64,000 bases of DNA from Actinomycetota bacterium (GCA_020161845.1 JAIUNK010000003.1:124001-188000); one strand, 5' to 3'; counted from the stretch's first letter, positions 23,284-32,715 are shown. Notes: generated by a model not told the origin, from the letters alone. Numbers and translations: made by a program.

Positions 23284-24017
23284 GCATCGACGAAGACCAG
23301 CTGCCCGCGCCGAACACCCAGCCGACCGCCTTGACCGCGCTGCCGGCCGGCGTCCTGTGGGACCTCGACGGCACCCTCATGGACACCGAGCCCCTGTGGT
23401 TCGCCCAGGAGCGGGCCTTGGTCGAGGAGTACGGCGGGGTCTGGACCCACGAGGACGCCCTGAGCCTGGTCGGTCTGGCGCTGCTGGACTCTGCGGACCT
23501 GATCCGGGCCCGGACACCCGTCACGTTGGACCGGGAGCGGATCGTGGACCGTCTGCAGGGCGGGGTCGTCGACGGGCTGCGCGGTGCGGTGCCGTGGCGC
23601 CCGGGGGCGCGGGAACTCATCGACGAACTGAGCGCCGCCGGGGTGCCCCAGGCGCTGGTGACCATGTCGTGGCGCCCGGTGCTCGAGGTGGTGCTGCGGG
23701 CGCTGCCCGAGGGCACCTTCGCAGCCCTGGTCACCGGCGATGCCGTGACCCGCGGCAAGCCGCACCCCGAGCCCTACCTGACCGGACTGGAGCTGCTCGG
23801 CCTGGCCGGTCGGGCCTCGGACTGCGTCGCGGTCGAGGACTCCAGCACCGGGGCGGCCTCCGCGGTGGCCGCCGGGATCCCGACGCTGGTGACGCCGTGC
23901 GTCAAGCCGGTCGACCCGGCCCCGGGGCTGGTGCTGGTGGACTCGTTGGCGGGGGTGCGGGCCGCCGACCTGCTGCCGCTGGCGGCGCCCGCCGCCCGCT
24001 CCGGGATGGCCCGATGA
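23280..24017 (+). CDS. HAD-superfamily hydrolase
   Basis: 245 residues. The HAD motifs are VLWDLDGTLMDTEP (about 22-35, nucleophile Asp and acid Asp), a motif II threonine in LVTMSWRP (about 122), a lysine in RGKPHPEPY (about 160) and VAVEDSSTGAASAVAAG (about 182-198). The small helical cap between motifs I and II fits the phosphoglycolate/beta-phosphoglucomutase branch. The substrate is unknown. Coupled to metH by ATGA and to the next small gene by another ATGA, giving a three-gene operon. Confidence 0.93.
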   Translation: MSIDEDQLPAPNTQPTALTALPAGVLWDLDGTLMDTEPLWFAQERALVEEYGGVWTHEDALSLVGLALLDSADLIRARTPVTLDRERIVDRLQGGVVDGLRGAVPWRPGARELIDELSAAGVPQALVTMSWRPVLEVVLRALPEGTFAALVTGDAVTRGKPHPEPYLTGLELLGLAGRASDCVAVEDSSTGAASAVAAGIPTLVTPCVKPVDPAPGLVLVDSLAGVRAADLLPLAAPAARSGMAR

Positions 24018-24187
24018 GCCGATGGCAGCTGCGCGACCCCACGTCGGCGGTCGGCATGATCGCTCTCGCCGTCGTGGCCCTGGTCGTGCTCAGCGTGCTG
24101 TTCAGCCCGCAGGATGCGTTCACCATCGTCGCGGTCTCGGCGCTCGCGGCGTACGTCGTACGGCGTGGGCAACGGCGCGAGAAGTGA
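24014..24187 (+). CDS. Small two-helix membrane protein
   Basis: 57 residues starting at an ATG that overlaps the HAD gene stop. It has two hydrophobic stretches (VGMIALAVVALVVLSVLF and FTIVAVSALAAYVV) and a basic tail (RRGQRREK). Too short for a family call. The translational coupling and the short non-hydrophobic start (MSRWQLRDP) support a real gene. Last gene of the metH operon. Confidence 0.6.
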   Translation: MSRWQLRDPTSAVGMIALAVVALVVLSVLFSPQDAFTIVAVSALAAYVVRRGQRREK

Positions 24188-24274
24188 GCCGGCGACCGAA
24201 CCTGCCGCGCACCCGGCGTACCGAATTCCGAGACAGCCGCGCACCGTTCGCCGGGACCGTGCGAGCCTGCGACC

Positions 24275-24304
24275 ATGTCGCGGGCAACCCTCATTATCGA
24301 CTAG
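24275..24304 (+). CDS. Candidate leader peptide of cimA attenuator
   Basis: A nine-codon reading frame, ATG TCG CGG GCA ACC CTC ATT ATC GAC then TAG, giving M-S-R-A-T-L-I-I-D. The consecutive Leu-Ile-Ile codons just before the stop, the following hairpin and the U-run terminator before cimA (isoleucine pathway) are the layout of a ribosome-mediated attenuator. No strong ribosome-binding site is seen, which weakens the case. Confidence 0.5.
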   Translation: MSRATLIID

Positions 24305-24328
24305 CGCGACGACGCTTCCTCGTCGCGC
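24304..24328 (+). promoter_or_regulatory. Leader hairpin before cimA terminator
   Basis: A perfect 9-bp stem GCGCGACGA / TCGTCGCGC with loop CGCTTCC that begins at the last base of the leader-peptide stop codon. A ribosome stalled on the Ile codons would cover its left arm. I did not find a convincing antiterminator pairing by eye. Confidence 0.6.
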
Positions 24329-24356
24329 AGACCTCCCGTACCCGGGGGGTCTTTTT
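24329..24356 (+). terminator. Intrinsic terminator before cimA
   Basis: The stem AGACCTCCCG (24329-24338) pairs with CGGGGGGTCT (24343-24352), one G-U, with loop TACC, followed by TTTT. A U-run is unusual in this window and makes this the clearest intrinsic terminator. It can serve as the end of the metH operon, as the attenuator of cimA, or both. Confidence 0.8.
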
Positions 24357-24503
24357 GTTGGCCCCCACCCGGGGCCGGCACAGCGATGCGGACGGCCGCG
24401 GCAGACCATCCACCCCGATCGGGTGCGGCCCGCCGCGGCGCAGCGAGAATCCCCGTGCCGTGGCACGGACGCCGAACCAACCCCAGCGGAACGGAACCCG
24501 ACG

Positions 24504-26096
24504 ATGACCACCGACGTGCACGTCTACGACACCACGCTCCGCGACGGGGCGCAGCAGGAGGGGCTCAACCTCTCCGTCTCCGACAAGCTCGTCATCGCCG
24601 CCCACCTCGACGATCTCGGGGTCGGCTTCATCGAGGGCGGCTGGCCGGGCGCGAACCCGAAGGACACCGACTTCTTCGCGCGGGCCGCTACCGAACTGCA
24701 GCTGGCCAATGCCCAACTGGCCGCCTTCGGCGCGACCCGCCGAGCCGGGGTGGCCGCGGCGGACGACCCGCAGGTCCGCGGTCTCCTGGAGGCGCAGACG
24801 CCGGTCGTCACCCTGGTCGCCAAGTCACACGTGCGGCACGTGGACCTGGCGCTGCGCACCACCCGCGAGGAGAACCTCGCGATGATCCGCGACACGGTGT
24901 CCTACCTGCGCGGTCAGGGCCGCCGGGTGTTCCTCGACGCGGAACATTTCTTCGACGGCTACCGAGCCGACCGGGACTACGCGCTGCAGGTCATCCGGGT
25001 CTCCGCGGAGGCCGGCGCGGAGGTGGTCGTGCTGTGCGATACCAACGGCGGGATGCTGCCCCACGAGGTCGGTGAGGTCGTCGCGGACGCGTTGGCCGCG
25101 ACCGGTGCCCGGCTCGGCATCCACTGCCACAACGACACCGGCTGTGCCGTGGCGAACTCGCTCGCGGCGGTGGCCGCGGGGGCGACCCACGTGCAGGGCA
25201 CCATCAACGGTTACGGCGAGCGCACCGGCAACGCCAATCTGCTCACGGTCGTGGCGAATCTGCAGCTCAAGATGGACATGCCGGTGATCCCGCCGGAGCG
25301 GCTGCGGCAGGCCGCGCACATCTCCCGCTCGATCGGGGAGGTGACGAACGTGCCGGCGACGTCGCGGCAGCCGTACGTCGGGGCCAGCGCCTTCGCGCAC
25401 AAGGCCGGCCTGCACGCCTCGGCGATCAAGGTCGACGCCGACCTCTACCAGCACCAGGACCCGGCCGCCGTCGGCAACGAGATGCGGATGCTGGTCTCCG
25501 ACATGGCCGGCCGGGCCAGCATCGAACTCAAGGGCCGTGAACTCGGGTTCGACCTGGCCGACCAGCGCGACGTGCTGGGCACCGTCGTCGAGCGGGTCAA
25601 GGACCTGGAGTCGCGCGGATACACCTTCGATGCCGCCGATGCGAGCTTCGAGCTGCTGCTGCGGCGCGAGCTCGCCTCGGACGACCTCGACTACTTCGAC
25701 GTCGAGTCGTGGCGGGTGACGACGGACGCCAGCGGCGTGGACACCGGAGCCCCGGCGATGTCGGAGGCGAGCGTGAAGCTGCACGCCGGCGGGCGTCACG
25801 TCGCGCTGGGGGAGGGCAACGGTCCCGTCAACGCGCTGGACCACGCGCTGCGGCTGGCGCTGCTCGGGGTGTACCCGGAGCTGGACGACATCGAGCTGAC
25901 CGACTACAAGGTGCGCATCCTGGATGCCTCGCACGGCACCGACGCCATCACCCGGGTGCTCATCGAGCACACCGGCACCGACGAGACGTGGAGCACCATC
26001 GGGGTGGCCGCCAATATCGTCGAGGCGAGCTGGATCGCTCTGGTCGACGGGATCGTCTACGGCCTGCGTCGGATGGGCGTACCGCCGCGGCGCTGA
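24504..26096 (+). CDS. cimA: (R)-Citramalate synthase
   Basis: 530 residues. It condenses pyruvate with acetyl-CoA to citramalate, starting the threonine-independent route to isoleucine. The catalytic TIM barrel carries VYDTTLRDGAQQEG (residues 6-19, metal and catalytic Arg/Asp), LGIHCHNDTGCA (about 205-216, metal His pair) and GTINGYGERTGNANL (about 233-247). Residues about 375-525 form the LeuA-type regulatory domain, including KVRILDASHGTDAITRVLIE. Length about 530 and the DGAQQEG variant match CimA rather than 2-isopropylmalate synthase. The longer open frame upstream is not used; the start ATG 24504 follows the attenuator region. Confidence 0.93.
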   Translation: MTTDVHVYDTTLRDGAQQEGLNLSVSDKLVIAAHLDDLGVGFIEGGWPGANPKDTDFFARAATELQLANAQLAAFGATRRAGVAAADDPQVRGLLEAQTPVVTLVAKSHVRHVDLALRTTREENLAMIRDTVSYLRGQGRRVFLDAEHFFDGYRADRDYALQVIRVSAEAGAEVVVLCDTNGGMLPHEVGEVVADALAATGARLGIHCHNDTGCAVANSLAAVAAGATHVQGTINGYGERTGNANLLTVVANLQLKMDMPVIPPERLRQAAHISRSIGEVTNVPATSRQPYVGASAFAHKAGLHASAIKVDADLYQHQDPAAVGNEMRMLVSDMAGRASIELKGRELGFDLADQRDVLGTVVERVKDLESRGYTFDAADASFELLLRRELASDDLDYFDVESWRVTTDASGVDTGAPAMSEASVKLHAGGRHVALGEGNGPVNALDHALRLALLGVYPELDDIELTDYKVRILDASHGTDAITRVLIEHTGTDETWSTIGVAANIVEASWIALVDGIVYGLRRMGVPPRR

Positions 26097-26196
26097 CCGT
26101 TCGTCGCGGGACTCTCCATACCGTGGTACGAGAACGCGCACGCGAAACGACCGTTCGTCGCGGGACTCTCCATACCGTGGTATGAGAACGCGCGCG
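26095..26196. repeat. Two 46-bp direct repeats after cimA
   Basis: Copies begin at 26095 and 26149 (period 54). Each contains GACCGTTCGTCGCGGGACTC and the dyad CATACC-GT-GGTAYG, perfect (CATACCGTGGTATG) in the second copy and with one mismatch in the first. The first copy overlaps the cimA stop by two bases. They could be paired binding sites or termination-related; no function assigned. Confidence 0.8.
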
Positions 26197-26246
26197 GCGA
26201 TCGGCGCGCGGGCCAGGCGGGGGTCAAGTCGCCAGGGTGCAGGGGG

Positions 26247-26942
26247 TCAGGTCGCCAGGGGGGCGAAGACGGCGATGGTGGTCACGGCGCCGATGACCAG
26301 GCCCGCGATGACCTGGGCTCGGCTGTGCCGGCCACCGCGGACGCGGGCCCAGCCGACCACCGCCGCCGCGAGCACCGCCAGCGCCCACCACCAGCCGCCC
26401 TGCAGGATCGCGACGACGCAGGCCGCACCCGCGGCGACGGCGGTGTGCAGGGACGCCTTGCTGCGCAGCGTCACCAGCGAGATGGCCACCAACCCGGCCA
26501 GCTGGGACAGCACCAGGATGAGCAGCGGCCAGGGCGCCCCGAGCAGATCCAGCAGACCCAGTCCGATGAGCACGCTGACGACGGCGGTGATCGAGGGCCA
26601 CAACCGCTGCTCGCGTCGGACGACGTGCCGGTCCGCGACCACGCCGCCGCGCAGCAGCACGAACAGCACGCCGTACGGCAACGCCACGCAGAACAGCACC
26701 GCCAGCGCGGCCCAGCCCAGCCCGGCGAGCCAGCCTCCGGCGGAGCGGACCGCGACGTACGTCGTGACGGCGGCCACCACCAGCGCCGGGTCGGTCGCCT
26801 CGGAGATGATGCGGGCCACCCGAGATGGCCGGGCGGCGGCCAGCCGGACCAGGTCGGGGTGATCCTCGTCGGGGTGACCCAGGTCGGCAGGGCCGGTGGG
26901 CGGGTCCACGGGGGGCTCGTTCGGCGGTGGGGGAGCGGACAT
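26247..26942 (-). CDS. PAP2-like membrane protein
   Basis: 231 residues. A proline-rich cytoplasmic start (MSAPPPPNEPP) and a charged linker precede about six membrane segments. SKASLHTA (about residue 163) and GGRHSRAQVIAGLVIG (about 206) correspond in place to the PSGHT and SR-x5-H-x3-D motifs of PAP2 lipid phosphatases, but both are altered: Ser-Leu-His for Ser-Gly-His, and no final His/Asp pair. So it belongs to the superfamily and may be a degenerate or divergent phosphatase acting on prenyl or lipid phosphates. It lies 15 bases downstream of the nuclease gene in the same direction. Confidence 0.72.
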   Translation of the reverse strand: MSAPPPPNEPPVDPPTGPADLGHPDEDHPDLVRLAAARPSRVARIISEATDPALVVAAVTTYVAVRSAGGWLAGLGWAALAVLFCVALPYGVLFVLLRGGVVADRHVVRREQRLWPSITAVVSVLIGLGLLDLLGAPWPLLILVLSQLAGLVAISLVTLRSKASLHTAVAAGAACVVAILQGGWWWALAVLAAAVVGWARVRGGRHSRAQVIAGLVIGAVTTIAVFAPLAT

Positions 26943-26956
26943 GGTGTCGGCCGGCC

Positions 26957-27820
26957 TCAATCCACCCCGACCTCGACCACGCCGGCGGCGCGAGGATCGA
27001 GTGCCAACAGCGCCGCATTCTGTGGCAGCGGCGGCGGGGTGCCACCCCAGGCCGGGCACAGCGCACGGTGGTCGCACCAGTCGCACAGGCGGCCCGGGCT
27101 GGCCCGGAACTCCCCGGTCGAGGCGGCCCGCTCGATGGCGGCCCACAGGGCCTTGACCTTGCGTTCCACGGCAAGCAGGTCGCGCTCCTCGGGCTCGTAG
27201 CGCACGATCTCCCCGTTGCCGAGATAGACCAGCTGCAGCAACGTCGGGATCCGGCCGCGCAGCCGCCACAGCACCAGCGCGTAGAACTTCATCTGGAACA
27301 GCGCCTTGCCCTCGAACAGCTCGCTCGGGGACCGGCCGGTCTTGTAATCGACCACCCGCATCCGGCCGTCGGGCGCCACATCGAGACGGTCGACGTAGCC
27401 CCGCAGCAGCAGACCATCGAGGTCGGCCTCGACGTACAGCTCGCGCTCGGCCGGTTCCAGTCGGGTCGGGTCCTCCAGGGTGAACCAGCGCTCGACCAGC
27501 CGCGTCGCCGCGTCGTACCAGCTCTCCTCCGCGCGTGCCTGCTCATCGTGGCCACCCTCCGGCCCCGCGACGAGTTGCAGCAGGTCCGGGCGCTCGGCGA
27601 CCAGGTTCGCCCACACCGACGGGACCAGCGCGACGGCCTCTTCCACGGTGCGCTGGTGCGCGGGCAGGTCAAACAACCGTTCCAGCACGGCGTGCACCAG
27701 CGTGCCCCGGGCCGCGGCCGGGGAGGGCTGCTCGGGGAGCCGGTCGACGACCCGGAAGCGGTAGAGCAGCGGGCACGTCATGAAGTCGCTCGCGCGACTG
27801 GGGGACAGGGCCGGTGCCAT
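26957..27820 (-). CDS. RecB-family exonuclease, PD-(D/E)XK
   Basis: 287 residues from ATG 27820 (MAPALSPSRASDF); an upstream start at 27850 adds ten residues. It is a stand-alone Cas4/RecB-type nuclease domain: SPSRASDFMTCPLLYRF with the first cysteine, GTLVHAVLE, the active-site GYVDRLDV and VVDYKTG (Asp, then Glu/Asp-x-Lys type), and a C-terminal Cys cluster CDWCDHRALC that with the first Cys would bind an Fe-S cluster. Similar genes lie next to trmI and mpa in mycobacteria (Rv2119). A DNA-repair role is likely. It is divergent from the M50 protease gene. Confidence 0.9.
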   Translation of the reverse strand: MAPALSPSRASDFMTCPLLYRFRVVDRLPEQPSPAAARGTLVHAVLERLFDLPAHQRTVEEAVALVPSVWANLVAERPDLLQLVAGPEGGHDEQARAEESWYDAATRLVERWFTLEDPTRLEPAERELYVEADLDGLLLRGYVDRLDVAPDGRMRVVDYKTGRSPSELFEGKALFQMKFYALVLWRLRGRIPTLLQLVYLGNGEIVRYEPEERDLLAVERKVKALWAAIERAASTGEFRASPGRLCDWCDHRALCPAWGGTPPPLPQNAALLALDPRAAGVVEVGVD

Positions 27821-27930
27821 AGCGTCCACTCTACGAAGGGGCACCGACAACGCACCGACGACACAGCGGCGGCCAGCGGCGGCCCGGTCCGCGCGGCGGC
27901 CGAGTCGCCCAGTGACGTACGCTGCCAGCC

Positions 27931-29124
27931 ATGTCGACCAGCACCGACGCCCCTGGCGACGCGATCCCCCGGGACGGGGACAACCCGGGCATCCGGCTGG
28001 CCCGAGTCGGCGGGGTACCGGTCTATCTGTCGCCGAGCTGGTTCGTCATCGCCGCGATCATCGTGCTGACCTTCGGCCCCAACGTCCGCTCCGCGATGCC
28101 GCAGCTGGGCGCCGCCGGTGCCTATCTGGTGGCCCTGGTGTACGCCGTGCTCCTGGCCATCAGCGTGCTGTGCCACGAGGCCGCCCACGCGGTGGTGGCG
28201 CGGTTCAGCGGATACGCCGTGGCCCGCGTCGTGGTCAATCTCTGGGGTGGGCACACCGCGTTCACCACCCCTGCACCGTCCCCCGGCCGTAGCGCGCTGG
28301 TCTCGGTCAGCGGGCCGGTCACCAACGCCCTACTGGCGCTGCTGGGTTGGGTGCTGCTGGACGCGGTCTCGGCCGGGGTGGGCTGGCTGTTGCTCTTCGC
28401 CTGGACCATATCCAATGCCTTCGTCGCGGTGTTCAACCTGCTCCCGGGCCTGCCCCTGGACGGCGGATTCCTGGTGGACGCCCTGATCTGGAAGCTCACC
28501 GGGCGCCGCAGCGCGGGGCTGGTGGCCGCGGGCTGGGGCGGCCGGATCGTCACGCTGGCGGGGGTGGCCTGGTTCGTCGTCCTGCCGCTGGCGAGCGGCG
28601 ACCGGCCCAGCCTGTGGACCGTCGCCTGGTTCGCGTTCATCGGGGCGTTCCTGTGGTCGGGCGCGAGCTCGGCGATCGCGGCCGGCCGCTCGCTGGCCGT
28701 CCTGGAGCGCATCCCGTTGCCGGCGGTGGTCCGTCCCGTGACGGCCGTCCCCGTCGACGGTCCCGCGGGGGCGGTCCTGGCCGCGCTGCAGGCCCGACCC
28801 GGCTCGGTCCCGATCCTGGTGGACCAGGCCGGCGCGCCGTGCGGGCTGGTCGACCCGCAGGCCTGGCAGCGCGTCGCGCCCGACCAGGCGGCCGACGCGC
28901 CGGCGGCCGCGCTGCTGCTGCGGCAGCCGGCGGGGTGGCTGGCGCCGTACGACGCACGCCCCGGCGCGACCGTCGCGCCATATCTGGCCGCCCTCGTCGA
29001 GAACCCGTATGGCGTGGTCGTGCTCACCGACCCGGCCGGACGCCCGGTGGCCGCGCTGACCTCAGCCGACGTCGAGCGGGCCGGGGCGGGGGAGCCTCCA
29101 GGGGGCGAACCCGCCGGCACCTAG
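27931..29124 (+). CDS. Site-2-type M50 metalloprotease with CBS-like tail
   Basis: 397 residues, an intramembrane zinc protease. The zinc motif CHEAAHAVVA (HExxH, about residues 83-92) lies in the second or third membrane segment, and the third ligand in LPGLPLDGGFLVDAL (about 172-186). About six hydrophobic segments span residues 30-255. Residues about 270-385 look like a CBS-domain pair (VPVDGPAGAVLAALQ, VPILVDQAGAPCGLVD, VVLTDPAGRPVAALTSADV), probably a nucleotide-sensing part. Family members cut anti-sigma factors or other membrane proteins; the substrate is unknown. TACGCT lies seven bases before the ATG: probable leaderless start. Confidence 0.92.
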   Translation: MSTSTDAPGDAIPRDGDNPGIRLARVGGVPVYLSPSWFVIAAIIVLTFGPNVRSAMPQLGAAGAYLVALVYAVLLAISVLCHEAAHAVVARFSGYAVARVVVNLWGGHTAFTTPAPSPGRSALVSVSGPVTNALLALLGWVLLDAVSAGVGWLLLFAWTISNAFVAVFNLLPGLPLDGGFLVDALIWKLTGRRSAGLVAAGWGGRIVTLAGVAWFVVLPLASGDRPSLWTVAWFAFIGAFLWSGASSAIAAGRSLAVLERIPLPAVVRPVTAVPVDGPAGAVLAALQARPGSVPILVDQAGAPCGLVDPQAWQRVAPDQAADAPAAALLLRQPAGWLAPYDARPGATVAPYLAALVENPYGVVVLTDPAGRPVAALTSADVERAGAGEPPGGEPAGT

Positions 29125-29135
29125 ACTGGGTGCCC

Positions 29136-30215
29136 ATGAGCCGTTGTCCCGCCCCTGCCGGAGCCGCGCGCCGTCGGGGCCTCTTCGCCGCGGGGGACCG
29201 AGTCCAGCTCACCGACCCCAAGGGCCGCCTGCACACGATTACTTTGCAGCCGGGCGGGCGGTTCTTCACCCACCGCGGCAGCCTGGCGCACGACGACCTG
29301 ATCGGCCGTCCCGACGGCAGCACCGCCACCAACACCACCGGCGTCGAATACCTCGCCCTCCGGCCGCTGCTCGCGGACTATGTCATGTCGATGCCGCGGG
29401 GCGCTGCCGTGGTCTATCCCAAGGACGCCGGGCAGATCGTGGCGATGGCCGACATCTTCCCGGGCGCGACCGTCGTGGAGGCGGGCGTCGGCTCGGGGGC
29501 GCTGTCGATGTCGCTGCTGCGCGCGGTCGGCGACGACGGCCGATTGCACAGCTTCGAACGGCGCGCGGAGTTCGCCGACATCGCGATCGCCAATGTGACG
29601 GCCTTCTTCGGCGGACCGCACCCGGCCTGGACGGTCACCGTGGGGGACCTGGTCGAAGCGCTGCCCACGGTCGTGGCGGCGGGCACCGTCGATCGGGTCG
29701 TGCTGGACATGCTCGCCCCCTGGGAATGCCTGGACGCCGTGGCCGACGCGCTCACCCCGGGTGGCGTCCTGATCTGCTACGTCGCGACCGCCACGCAGCT
29801 GTCCCGGGTCGCCGAGCTGGCCCGGGCGCACGGCGCGTTCACCGAGCCCGTCGCCTGGGAGTCGCTGGTGCGCGGCTGGCACCTGGAGGGTCTGGCGGTC
29901 CGCCCCGAGCATCGGATGCACGGACACACCGGCTTCCTCATCAGCACCCGGCGGCTGGCGCCGGGAGTCACCCCGCCGCTGCGCAAGCGGCGGCCCGCGA
30001 AGGGCGCGTACGCCGAGACCGAGGCCGACGCCGTGGGGGCGCCGGCCGAGGGGATCGATGCGGTGGACGCCGAGTTCCTCGCCGAGGAGCTGGGTGAACG
30101 CGGCGTCTCGGCCAAGAAGCTGCGCAGGCTACGCCGTACGGCGCAGGAGATCGCCGCAGGCACCCCGGCGACGGCCACCGACGACACCCCACTGCCCGCA
30201 GGAGACCAGGCATGA
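29136..30215 (+). CDS. trmI: tRNA (adenine-58-N1) methyltransferase TrmI
   Basis: 359 residues. It methylates A58 in the T-loop of tRNAs using SAM, as a homotetramer. The order is an N-terminal beta domain ([20 protein letters not shown]), then [19 protein letters not shown], the SAM motif [20 protein letters not shown] (about 113-132), [10 protein letters not shown] (about 188-197) and a C-terminal extension rich in Glu/Ala not typical of the core family (about 290-359). The mycobacterial orthologue Rv2118c lies beside mpa, as here. The start ATG is eight bases after TAGACT. Coupled to mpa by ATGA. Confidence 0.95.
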   Translation: MSRCPAPAGAARRRGLFAAGDRVQLTDPKGRLHTITLQPGGRFFTHRGSLAHDDLIGRPDGSTATNTTGVEYLALRPLLADYVMSMPRGAAVVYPKDAGQIVAMADIFPGATVVEAGVGSGALSMSLLRAVGDDGRLHSFERRAEFADIAIANVTAFFGGPHPAWTVTVGDLVEALPTVVAAGTVDRVVLDMLAPWECLDAVADALTPGGVLICYVATATQLSRVAELARAHGAFTEPVAWESLVRGWHLEGLAVRPEHRMHGHTGFLISTRRLAPGVTPPLRKRRPAKGAYAETEADAVGAPAEGIDAVDAEFLAEELGERGVSAKKLRRLRRTAQEIAAGTPATATDDTPLPAGDQA

Positions 30216-31957
30216 CGCAGGAGAGCCCGCACCCGCCGAGCCGGGCCCCGCACCTGACCGAACCGCCGGCCTCGATGGCCCGGCTGCAGACGACGGTGAG
30301 CCGGCTCTCGGCCAAGAACGAGCAGCTCAGCCAGGCGCTGGCGGCGACTCGGGCCCAGCTGGTCGACCTGAAGAACCAGGTGGCGACGCTGGCGACGCCG
30401 CCGTCGACCTACGCGCACGTGCTGCACCGCCACCCCGACGAGACGGTCGACGTCATGCACGCCGGGCGCAAGATGCGGGTCAGTGCCAGCCCGGAGGTCG
30501 CGGCGGCGGCCCTGGTGCCGGGCGCCGAGGTGCGCGTGAACGATGCGCTGGCCATCGTGGAGGTCGTCGCCGCGCCCGCGCTGGGGTCGGTGGTGACGGT
30601 GCACGAGACGCTCGAGGGCGGCCGCGTCGTCGTCAACGTCAACGACGCCGAGCAGCGAGTCGTGCTGCGCGCCGCCGACCTGGCCGACGTCACGCTGCGG
30701 CAGGGCGACACCGTGCTGCTCGACGGGCGTGCCGGGTTCCTGCACGAGATCATTCCGCGGGCCGAGGTGCAGGACATGATCCTGGAGGAGGTCCCCGATA
30801 TCACGTACGCGGACATCGGCGGCCTGGCCGGCCAGATCGAGCAGATCCGCGACGCGGTCGAGCTGCCGTATCTGCATCCGGAGCTGTTCCGCGAGCACCA
30901 CCTGCGCCCGCCGAAGGGCGTGCTGCTCTACGGCCCGCCCGGTTGCGGCAAGACCCTGATCGCCAAGGCGGTGGCGGCCTCGCTGGCGCGGCAGAGCGCG
31001 GTGCTGCGCGGCGAGAGCTCCCCGACCAGCTATTTCCTCAACGTCAAGGGTCCGGAGCTGCTGAACAAGTACGTCGGCGAGACCGAGCGGCAGATCCGGC
31101 TGATCTTCGCCCGCGCCCGGGAACACGCCACCGGCGGCGCGCCGGTGATCGTGTTCTTCGACGAGATGGACAGCCTGTTCCGGACCCGCGGGTCTGGGCG
31201 CTCCAGCGACGTCGAGACGACGATCGTGCCGCAGCTGCTCGCCGAGATCGACGGCGTCGAGCGGCTCGACAACGTCATCATCATCGGCGCCTCCAACCGC
31301 GAGGACATGATCGACCCGGCCATCCTGCGGCCCGGGCGGCTCGACGCGAAGATCCAGATCGGACGGCCGGATGCCGGCGGCGCGGTCGACATCTTCGGCA
31401 AGTACCTGACCGCCGACCTGCCGCTGGACGAGGCCGAGCTGGCCGCGCACGACGGCGACCGGGAGGCCACCGCGCGAGCCCTGATCGGGACGGTGGTCGA
31501 GGCTATGTATGCCGACCGCCCCGAGAACCGGTTCCTGCGGGTGACCTACGCCAGTGGTCGGCAGCGGATGTTCGACTACGCCGACTTCGCCTCCGGCGCG
31601 ATGATCCAGAACGTCGTGGACCGGGCCAAACGCGCCGCGATCAAGCAGCTGATCGCCGGCGGCGCCAAGGGCCTGTCGACGCGCTTGCTGTTGGAAGCAC
31701 TCGACCTGGAGTTCGCCGAGAACGAGTCGCTGCCCAACACCTCCGACCCGGACGAATGGATGCGGGTGTCCGGCCGCAAGGGCGAGCGGGTCACCCACAT
31801 CGCCCGGGTCCGAGCCGACCGCGGGCACGGTGGCCACGCGGTCGACGACGGCGCCGAAGCCGAGCCCGTCGACCCGGCAGGTGCTGGGCCGGCGGCCGGG
31901 GGCGGGTCGCGGCACCGACCGATCGAAGCGGTGCCCACCGACGGCGAGTACCTGTGA
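30212..31957 (+). CDS. mpa: Proteasome-activating AAA ATPase Mpa/ARC
   Basis: 581 residues. A hexameric unfoldase that captures pupylated proteins and feeds them to the 20S proteasome. Domains: an N-terminal coiled coil (about 20-65, [19 protein letters not shown]) that binds Pup, two OB-fold segments (about 70-190), and an AAA module with Walker A GPPGCGKT (about 240), Walker [11 protein letters not shown] (about 312) and the sensor region SNREDM. The end reads DGEYL; mycobacterial Mpa ends in GQYL, whose penultimate Tyr docks into the proteasome. The Gln is Glu here but the Tyr-Leu end is kept. Coupled to trmI (ATGA) and to the next gene (GTGA). Confidence 0.97.
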   Translation: MTQESPHPPSRAPHLTEPPASMARLQTTVSRLSAKNEQLSQALAATRAQLVDLKNQVATLATPPSTYAHVLHRHPDETVDVMHAGRKMRVSASPEVAAAALVPGAEVRVNDALAIVEVVAAPALGSVVTVHETLEGGRVVVNVNDAEQRVVLRAADLADVTLRQGDTVLLDGRAGFLHEIIPRAEVQDMILEEVPDITYADIGGLAGQIEQIRDAVELPYLHPELFREHHLRPPKGVLLYGPPGCGKTLIAKAVAASLARQSAVLRGESSPTSYFLNVKGPELLNKYVGETERQIRLIFARAREHATGGAPVIVFFDEMDSLFRTRGSGRSSDVETTIVPQLLAEIDGVERLDNVIIIGASNREDMIDPAILRPGRLDAKIQIGRPDAGGAVDIFGKYLTADLPLDEAELAAHDGDREATARALIGTVVEAMYADRPENRFLRVTYASGRQRMFDYADFASGAMIQNVVDRAKRAAIKQLIAGGAKGLSTRLLLEALDLEFAENESLPNTSDPDEWMRVSGRKGERVTHIARVRADRGHGGHAVDDGAEAEPVDPAGAGPAAGGGSRHRPIEAVPTDGEYL

Positions 31958-32715
31958 CCGATCCTGTCGCGCCGGGCGATTCGGCCGGTTCCCCGGCTGG
32001 TCCGGATGCGGTGCCGCTGGACGAGCTGCCCGGCGCCGACGGGCCGTGGGCGATGCAACTCGCGGTCCGCTACGACAAGGCGGCGCTGCCCAGCCACGCG
32101 GCGGTCTGCGCCGCCGCCGCCCGGGCCGTGGTCACGCTGTTGGCAGACGAGCGCGCCCGGAGCGAGGGGGAGTGGGCGGCGGCGGTGCGGCGGTGGCGGG
32201 ACGGCCGGATCCGCAAGCTGGTCCGACGGGCGCGGGGCATCCGCTGGGACCGCTGCCACGAACTGCCCGGCGTCACCGTGGATCAGGACGGCGCCTACGT
32301 CCGGGCGTTCGTGCCGCTGCCCGCTCGACCGCTGCCGCCCGCCCTCGACGAACTTCAGGTCTCAGGCACCGAGTTCCCGCGCAGCACGGACGCTGAACCG
32401 GCGACGACCCCCGACGGCACGGGGAACGCGCCGCGTCCCGTCGTCACGGTCGCGCTCCGGCCGGGGCTCGCGCTGACGACGGGCAAGGCGGCGGCGCAAT
32501 GCGCCCACGCGGCGCAGCTGGCCTGGGAGCACCTGGTCCTGGCGGGGGAGTCGACGCTGTTGCGGGCGTGGTCCGAGGACGACTGGCGGGTGGGCATCGT
32601 GGACGACGCCACGCCGGCGCAGTGGGCCGACCTGGCCGACGCACCGATCCACGTGGTGGACGCCGGCTTCACCGAGGTCGACGGCCCGACCGAGACGACC
32701 CGCGCCTGGTGGTGA
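31954..32715 (+). CDS. Peptidyl-tRNA hydrolase PTH2-family protein
   Basis: 253 residues. The C-terminal part (about 165-250) has the PTH2 (Bit1/Pth2) signature: [19 protein letters not shown] with the conserved Lys, Gln, Cys and His, and [11 protein letters not shown] with the product-side Asp/Thr. PTH2 enzymes free tRNA from peptidyl-tRNA. The N-terminal half ([20 protein letters not shown] and following) looks like a partly preserved second PTH2-like unit: it keeps a short LAVRYDKA start but not the Gly-Lys core. Translationally coupled to mpa (GTGA). Why an aminoacyl-ester hydrolase is tied to the proteasome ATPase is not known. Confidence 0.85.
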   Translation: MTDPVAPGDSAGSPAGPDAVPLDELPGADGPWAMQLAVRYDKAALPSHAAVCAAAARAVVTLLADERARSEGEWAAAVRRWRDGRIRKLVRRARGIRWDRCHELPGVTVDQDGAYVRAFVPLPARPLPPALDELQVSGTEFPRSTDAEPATTPDGTGNAPRPVVTVALRPGLALTTGKAAAQCAHAAQLAWEHLVLAGESTLLRAWSEDDWRVGIVDDATPAQWADLADAPIHVVDAGFTEVDGPTETTRAWW

